From JANYGM01 sp043764015 (GTDB lineage Bacteria > Bacteroidota > Bacteroidia > Cytophagales > Thermonemataceae), in contig JAYUKY010000052.1 of the NCBI GenBank assembly GCA_043764015.1, positions 1-51,722 on the forward strand: 51,722 bases of DNA, in the 5' to 3' direction. The position numbers and the translations under genes were made by a program. The notes beneath the pieces are model-generated. The model worked only from the letters and a program-made list of their open reading frames with translations, was not told the origin of the DNA and did no database searches. Below, piece by piece: positions 46,715-51,722 of this stretch (position 1 is the first letter of the stretch; each line of letters begins with the position of its first letter).

Positions 46715-48409
46715 CTAATTATCCAATTCCAGCCCCAAACGCAGGCGCAATTCCACCAATAGGGGATATTTTTCTGTAAATAAAGCTACTTTATCTGTTA
46801 CACTTATTTTTACTTCTTCTATTACTTCTGCAAGTTCTGCCTGCATCAAAATAGTATCATTTTGCAAAACTTCTCTTAAAAATGATGTCCATTCATTCCT
46901 AGACGCATTAAAAGTAAGCATCAACAAATTACTTACTACAAAAAAAGTAATTACATTTTCTTTGATTTGTGTTTTTGAATTAAGGATAATTTGTTCTTGT
47001 GAAAACTTTTCTCTTTCCTTAATAAGCCTTTGCAGGGCATTTTGAATATCATTTGAGGTAAAATTTTGCTCTCTTGTACCAATTTTTTTGTTTTCCTCTA
47101 AGATTTTTTTGATTTCTTTTGGAGGATTTTTAATCTCTTCTTTTATTTCATTGTTTGTAGGAACTTTAATAGTTGATTTAAAAACAGGCTTTATAGCTGA
47201 ATTAACAGCATTATTTTCGTTATTTTGTGCCGTAACTGCGCCATTTTGGGCAGCTACGGCATTACGCTTTTTTACGGTAATTTCCTCTTGTGCTAAGCGT
47301 GCCAAATTGATTGCTTTATTGATATGCGCCATTTTGAGCAAAGAAAGTTCTACGTGTAAGCGTTGATTTTTGCTAGATTTGTATTGAATATCACACAAAC
47401 CAACAATATTCATAGCTGAAATAAGGAAACTCATTGTAGCAGCTTTGGATTGTTGCAAATACCTGTCCTGCACGTCTTTTGACACTTCCAAAAGTGTTAT
47501 TGTGCTGGCATCTTTGCATACAAGTAGGTTGCGCAAATGCTCACAAAGCCCTACCGTAAACAAATGACCATCAAAACCTTTTTTTAGTATTTCATTGAAA
47601 ATCAAGTAACTACCTGCCACATCTTCTGCCATTAAGGCATCAGTTATTTTAAAATAATAATCATAATCCAAAATATGCAAATTTTCTATTGTTTTTGCAT
47701 ACGAAATAGCATTATTAGAAGAAAAAGTAACAATCAAATCAAACATAGAAAGGGCATCTCTAAGTCCTCCGTCTGCTTTTTGAGCAATAAGTCTTAGTGC
47801 TTCTGCCTCTGCATTGATGTTTTCAGCAGTCGCAATTTTTGCAAGATGCGCCGCAATATCATTGACCTGAATTCTGTTAAAATCAAAAATCTGACAACGA
47901 GATTGTATAGTCGGAATGACTTTATAACGTTCTGTTGTTGCCAAGATGAAAATGGCATAACTTGGTGGCTCTTCCAACGTCTTCAAAAAGGCGTTAAAAG
48001 CAGCATTTGAAAGCATATGCACCTCATCTATGATATAAATTTTGTATTTCCCTAGTTGTGGAGGATAGCGCACTTGCTCCACAAGGCTACGAATATCCTC
48101 TACAGAGTTATTAGAGGCAGCATCTAGCTCATAAATATTCAAAGAAGCGTTATTTTGAAATGCCGTACAAGAACTACACTCACCACACGCCTCTCCCTCG
48201 CTGGTGAGCGAAAGACAGTTGATAGTCTTAGCCAAAATACGGGCGCAAGTAGTCTTGCCAACGCCACGAGGACCACAAAACAAAAACGCCTGCGCCAAAT
48301 GATTATTTTGGATAGCGTTTTTGAGTGTAGTAGTAATATGCTCTTGCCCCACAACTGTATCAAAAGTAGCTGGGCGGTATTTACGAGCAGAAACAACGAA
48401 ATTTTCCAT
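46715..48409 (-). CDS. dnaX: DNA polymerase III subunit gamma/tau
   Basis: From ATG at 48409 the product is 564 residues. It begins VSARKYRPATFDTVVGQEHI. The AAA+ clamp-loader core has Walker A FLFCGPRGVGKTT, a four-Cys zinc module (CLSLTSEGEACGECSSC), Walker B YIIDEVHML and sensor 1 ILATTERYKVIPTIQSRCQIFDF. Domain III lies at about 240-360, and a variable N/K/E-rich C-terminal region reaches residue 564. It loads the sliding clamp at the replication fork. The longer frame to 48538 passes through a repeat element and is rejected. A CAAATTTA (TAAATTTG on the minus strand) lies 4 bases before the ATG, so the mRNA might be nearly leaderless. Confidence 0.95.
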   Translation of the reverse strand: MENFVVSARKYRPATFDTVVGQEHITTTLKNAIQNNHLAQAFLFCGPRGVGKTTCARILAKTINCLSLTSEGEACGECSSCTAFQNNASLNIYELDAASNNSVEDIRSLVEQVRYPPQLGKYKIYIIDEVHMLSNAAFNAFLKTLEEPPSYAIFILATTERYKVIPTIQSRCQIFDFNRIQVNDIAAHLAKIATAENINAEAEALRLIAQKADGGLRDALSMFDLIVTFSSNNAISYAKTIENLHILDYDYYFKITDALMAEDVAGSYLIFNEILKKGFDGHLFTVGLCEHLRNLLVCKDASTITLLEVSKDVQDRYLQQSKAATMSFLISAMNIVGLCDIQYKSSKNQRLHVELSLLKMAHINKAINLARLAQEEITVKKRNAVAAQNGAVTAQNNENNAVNSAIKPVFKSTIKVPTNNEIKEEIKNPPKEIKKILEENKKIGTREQNFTSNDIQNALQRLIKEREKFSQEQIILNSKTQIKENVITFFVVSNLLMLTFNASRNEWTSFLREVLQNDTILMQAELAEVIEEVKISVTDKVALFTEKYPLLVELRLRLGLELDN

Positions 48410-48484
48410 ACACAAATTTAGTGTTTTTTTGGAGATTTGGAGAAAAATTAAGTGAATTTCACCAAAAAAAATTAAGAAAATAGA

Positions 48485-48616
48485 AATATTTGTTACTGTA
48501 AAAATTCTGTCTTGTTGTTTGGTGGGGACACCAAACAAGGTTATAACCCACGTCTGGTGTCCCCAAAAAACATTTTTTCTAAAAACTGCAATAAATAATT
48601 TACAGTAATAAATATT
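48485..48616. repeat. MITE-like element upstream of dnaX (18-bp inverted ends)
   Basis: AATATTTGTTACTGTAAA (48485-48502) is inverted at 48599-48616 with one mismatch. Inside, TTGTTTGGT/ACCAAACAA (48515-48538) is a dyad around GGGGACACC, and a GGTGTCCCC partner follows. Confidence 0.85.
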
Positions 48617-48690
48617 TTCACTATGTTTGTTGGGAAAGTACGCAAGTTATGTATAGTAATCAATTATAAAAAACAATATAATAGCAACAC

Positions 48691-48837
48691 TTAGATAACG
48701 ACATTGTTATTTTGTACTTAACCCCAGCGGGGTGATATATTTATAATACATTCTGTGTTTAGCCCCAGTGGGGCGGCATATTTATAAATATGTCGTCCCG
48801 CTGGGGCTGAATACAAATTATCAATGTCCTTATCTAA
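48691..48837. repeat. REP-like hairpin element C with 16-bp inverted ends
   Basis: TTAGATAACGACATTG (48691-48706) is inverted at 48822-48837 with one mismatch. The interior has ACCCCAGCGGGGT, AGCCCCAGTGGGGC and its inverted partner CCCGCTGGGGCT, with ATATTTATAAATATG between. It shares these modules with elements A and B. Together with the element at 48485 it fills most of the 520-base gene-free stretch 48410-48929. Confidence 0.88.
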
Positions 48838-48929
48838 CTTAAAAATAAAAAAAGATGTCTAATATACTTCTTTTTTCATAATTATTTTTTATGGGATATA
48901 CAAAGCTATTCAAAATTTCCAAAAATAGC

Positions 48930-51518
48930 TTAAAATTCAATGCTAAATGTGGTTTTTAATGCAATATTATTGCGTAATTCTCTGTCTGCGTAATAACCAT
49001 ATTTGCTAAAGATACCTATCCCAAAATTAACATAAGCAATGTCTAAATAGCCAGTTCTATAGATTTTATCTATCAAAATACCGCCTTCTAAAAAGATGTC
49101 TTTGGGTGTCTGAATGCCAATATTAAAATGTTGAGAAGGTTTGTCAAATTCTCCCCAAAACATATTATGGTGTAAAGAAAATTCGGGCTGTACTTTTTTA
49201 TTGTTAGATTTGAATATTCTACCTATATAATGGCTCAAAAATACACCTGCATACCTATCCGTGAGAAACTGATACAAGTCTGCTGTTTGCAAATAGCCTT
49301 TTATCCAGCCAGGAAAGCGTAATGTAGTAGCAGGAGCGTGCATTAGGCGCATATAAGGCACATCACCCCATAACATTCCCCCTTTTAAGATAATTTGTGT
49401 CGTTCCTATGTACCTAAATTTATATTTATACTCTATTTGTGCATCCAGACGTGTATAATCATAATTTCCGCCATAAGCTGATACGCCACGCACAAAATTA
49501 ACATTAAATACAGGTGTACCATATTCCAATAGCAATCTTTGCCCTAATCTCCTTGTATAAACCTGCCCTTTGGCATAGTTCCATTTGATACCAATTTCTG
49601 CAAATTCATACAAGGCATTATTTCCTATATTAGTCAAATCATTTCTGGTAGCTGCAAAAATATAATCATATTGAGGCTGGTATTGTGTACGTGCCACAAA
49701 TAAATATAATTGATGATTGCGAATAGGACGAATAGTCGTAAAAACTTCTAATTTGCGTATTCTATCCATACGTTCCGCCAAAAGCGCACGTGCAGCTCCT
49801 CTTTCAAGCAGTGCGTCAGGCGTGAGGAGGTGCGTTTGGGCAGGCTCTTCCAAATCACTCATAATGCTAGCTCCTAATTGCCAATCAGAACGGTTTTTGA
49901 AATCAATTTTGATAGTTCCGCCATATTTAAAAGCATTATCTCTAATGCCATATCCTATGTAAGCACTTGCAAAAATAGGCTTGCCAAATATAGCACACTT
50001 TTTCATCAACTCATCACTTGTCTGTATGCCTATACCTATTCTTACTGACTCATAACGGTTGACTTTCAGTATTTTATTAAGGCTAATATCAAAATTTTTG
50101 CCTATTCCAATACGGTTTAGGCTGGCTTTTTCTACAAAATTGACTATTTCATCAAGCTTTTCTTTTTTTCCTATACTATCCAAAGTTTTATAAGTAGCTG
50201 TATCTTTGCTAGATAGCGTTTCTAGTCGCATTGTTCGCCAAAGGCTGTCTTTTGCTTTATGTGCATTTTCAGAAATTTGTTGCAATTCATCAGAAAAATC
50301 CTTCCTTCTAAGTGGTGGATTGAGGGCAATATCTTGGATATAGGTTTTGCTGATATACATATTGCGTCTTTGCCTACTTTTCTGTTTGTCTTTCTGCTTG
50401 GTAGTGTCTGTATTAGGTGCTCCTTTGAATAGGTATTCACCTGTAAGTTGCGCAGGAAACCATATTTGTATGTCTCCCTTTTGTTGTAATGTTGAATATT
50501 GTTGAAATTTGAAAGAAATAAAATTTTCGTCCTCTGGTACGCTATTGATACGTATGCTTTGAAGCCCGTAGCCCTTGCTATGTATGTACATCACGCCAGC
50601 GAGTCCAACAATATTTTTATCTTTGCGAGGCACAAAAGAGATAACAAATACTGTATCAGATATTTGTTCTTGTGGAATACTTTGTTCCAAAGAAAAATCA
50701 TATTTATTGATGCTCCCAATGGCAAGAGGGCTTAAATAATCTTTTCTTAGCACTTTGACAAAATCTTGGTAAAAACTAAATGGCTGTGTTGAAGTCGCCC
50801 CAAAAGCAAAAGGAGATTTCTTTAGCCCAGAAATGCGGTTAGCTACTACTATTTCGTTATAAAAATCAGGAGCAAGAAACTGACGTGTACTAATATTTTC
50901 ACTAATAAAAAGATGTTTGTTAGCAAAGAAATCATTTAATTTAGTGTTAGTAGTATCTATTTTTGATAAGGTGTCAAGGTTGATGGAAGAGATTTTGTTG
51001 TCGGGTTCAGGCGTGAAAACGCTTTTATGATATGCCTGATATTGGTATGCTTTGAGGTTTTGAGGGTGATTATTATTCCTATTTTTGACTGCTGCCTTAA
51101 CAATACGGTGAGCGGGATTTTCGCCAGATAGTACAAGCGCACCTTCTACTTCTGCTATATTCTCTAAAAGCGAAATGGTTATCTTTTTCAGAAGGATTTT
51201 CAAATCTTCCGCTTGTTTAATTGTGTAAGTAAATGTATAATAACCCATAGCACTAAACTCTATTTTTTGGAGTGTGCTACTTTCTGTATTGATAGAAAAA
51301 TTACCGTCTAAGTCTGTGATAGCACCCAATTTGCCTCCATTGATACTAACGGCAACAAAAGGTAGCGGTTCTTTGGTATTTTTATTGATAACAACACCAC
51401 TTAGATTGATTTTTTGGGCAAAAATAATAGTAGGTTGAAACAGTAGGAAAAGCAGAAAAAAAGAGAAATAAATTATTTTTTTGGTTATCTTATATGTTTT
51501 GGTGTGTGCTGTATGCAT
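48930..51518 (-). CDS. DUF5686 outer-membrane protein with carboxypeptidase-regulatory-like domain
   Basis: From ATG at 51518 the product is 862 residues. A signal peptide (IIYFSFFLLFLLFQPTIIFAQ) leads to a carboxypeptidase-regulatory-like beta-sandwich at about residues 36-120 (LSGVVINKNTKEPLPFVAVSI, GAITDLDGNFSI). A long DUF5686 region follows: GENPAHRIVKAAVKNRNNNHP is diagnostic, and the C-terminal half is a beta-barrel-like run ending NNIALKTTFSIEF with a terminal Phe. It is probably an outer-membrane protein of unknown transport or adhesion role, common in Bacteroidota. The start at 51602 lies in a repeat and is rejected. Confidence 0.88.
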   Translation of the reverse strand: MHTAHTKTYKITKKIIYFSFFLLFLLFQPTIIFAQKINLSGVVINKNTKEPLPFVAVSINGGKLGAITDLDGNFSINTESSTLQKIEFSAMGYYTFTYTIKQAEDLKILLKKITISLLENIAEVEGALVLSGENPAHRIVKAAVKNRNNNHPQNLKAYQYQAYHKSVFTPEPDNKISSINLDTLSKIDTTNTKLNDFFANKHLFISENISTRQFLAPDFYNEIVVANRISGLKKSPFAFGATSTQPFSFYQDFVKVLRKDYLSPLAIGSINKYDFSLEQSIPQEQISDTVFVISFVPRKDKNIVGLAGVMYIHSKGYGLQSIRINSVPEDENFISFKFQQYSTLQQKGDIQIWFPAQLTGEYLFKGAPNTDTTKQKDKQKSRQRRNMYISKTYIQDIALNPPLRRKDFSDELQQISENAHKAKDSLWRTMRLETLSSKDTATYKTLDSIGKKEKLDEIVNFVEKASLNRIGIGKNFDISLNKILKVNRYESVRIGIGIQTSDELMKKCAIFGKPIFASAYIGYGIRDNAFKYGGTIKIDFKNRSDWQLGASIMSDLEEPAQTHLLTPDALLERGAARALLAERMDRIRKLEVFTTIRPIRNHQLYLFVARTQYQPQYDYIFAATRNDLTNIGNNALYEFAEIGIKWNYAKGQVYTRRLGQRLLLEYGTPVFNVNFVRGVSAYGGNYDYTRLDAQIEYKYKFRYIGTTQIILKGGMLWGDVPYMRLMHAPATTLRFPGWIKGYLQTADLYQFLTDRYAGVFLSHYIGRIFKSNNKKVQPEFSLHHNMFWGEFDKPSQHFNIGIQTPKDIFLEGGILIDKIYRTGYLDIAYVNFGIGIFSKYGYYADRELRNNIALKTTFSIEF

Positions 51519-51588
51519 ATTTGAATGATATTTTGAAGGGTATTTTTTATTTTCTGTTGTATCAATTTTGATACCAATAAGACAAAAG

Positions 51589-51722
51589 TTAGATAACGAC
51601 ATTGTTAGTTTGTGTTACAGTCCAGCGGACTGATATATTTATAGAAAACAGTTTAAAAAATGTATTTTGCTCCAGCGGAGCAGCACTAGCAAGGGCTAGT
51701 TTTATAAATATTGCGCTCCGCT
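51589..51722. repeat. REP-like hairpin element C, second copy (cut by the window edge)
   Basis: It begins with the same TTAGATAACGACATTG end as the copy at 48691. Its hairpins differ in their arms: CAGTCCAGCGGACTG and GCTCCAGCGGAGC, with a partner GCGCTCCGCT at the edge. A GCACTAGC...GCTAGT insertion is visible inside. The right end lies beyond the window. Confidence 0.8.

Noticed and set aside
32648..51722. A CRISPR array from the repeated CCAGCGGGG-type units
   Set aside because: The units are palindromes of variable sequence, few per locus, without regular spacers of constant length, and no cas genes are present.
1..51722. tRNA or rRNA genes
   Set aside because: I looked for the T-loop GGTTCGAATCC-type word with a cloverleaf and for 16S/23S landmarks and found none that fold.

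Overview
The window is AT-rich chromosomal DNA of a Bacteroidota bacterium, most likely a gliding member of the Cytophagia/Cytophagales. The signs are repeated Bacteroidota promoter elements (TTTG, 17-23 bases, TANNTTTG), GldJ-type lipoproteins of gliding motility and type IX secretion, families typical of the phylum (DUF2480, DUF2911, DUF5686, carboxypeptidase-regulatory-like domains, PorV-like barrels, FAS1 lipoproteins) and menaquinone synthesis. The species cannot be fixed from sequence alone. No rRNA, tRNA, CRISPR array, prophage or intact transposase was seen.

Layout. 1-4.7 kb: end of an upstream gene, an XRE regulator, a PD-(D/E)XK-like protein, a FAS1 lipoprotein, a conserved gene pair, a NeuD/PglD-like left-handed beta-helix protein, a KTSC protein and a small secreted protein. 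4.8-16.8 kb: a phosphate-selective-type porin, then a six-gene complex I/hydrogenase-4-like set (hyfB, C, E, F, G and an I-type subunit fused to a ferredoxin domain), then a SulP anion transporter. 16.9-21 kb: a small STAS-like protein and two tandem GldJ paralogues. 21-29 kb: RecR, a TerB-like protein, MenC, a glycosyltransferase, and two related cytoplasmic leucine-rich-repeat proteins. 29-35 kb: DUF2911/TPR protein, DCC thiol protein, phosphopantetheinyl transferase, cold-shock protein, M48 protease, SRP RNA, TPR-histidine kinase. 35-42 kb: GuaC, ribosomal protein S20, pyruvate dehydrogenase E1 beta, a double ABC ATPase, an SRPBCC-like protein and CcmC. 42-51.7 kb: lipoprotein, DUF2480, MutY, SSB, a PorV-like barrel, DnaX and a large DUF5686 protein.

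The most interesting system is the hyf-like operon with SulP. The large subunit has lost all four NiFe-ligand cysteines, so it is not a hydrogenase. The NuoB-like subunit has also lost all four ligands of the proximal N2 [4Fe-4S] cluster (now D, N, D, N), yet the antiporter-like membrane subunits keep their conserved charged motifs and a fused ferredoxin domain keeps one cluster. With a SulP permease next to it and an anion-type porin upstream, the set may be an ion- or bicarbonate-translocating machine that has abandoned the usual redox chemistry. That role is inference.

The second theme is a dense population of non-autonomous palindromic elements. At least six families with terminal inverted repeats lie between genes, and a different one sits at nearly every junction of the hyf operon. 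One family has internal hairpins whose arms co-vary between copies while the outer ends differ. Another is inserted in frame in the coding sequences of mutY and of a glycosyltransferase, read in the same orientation and frame.
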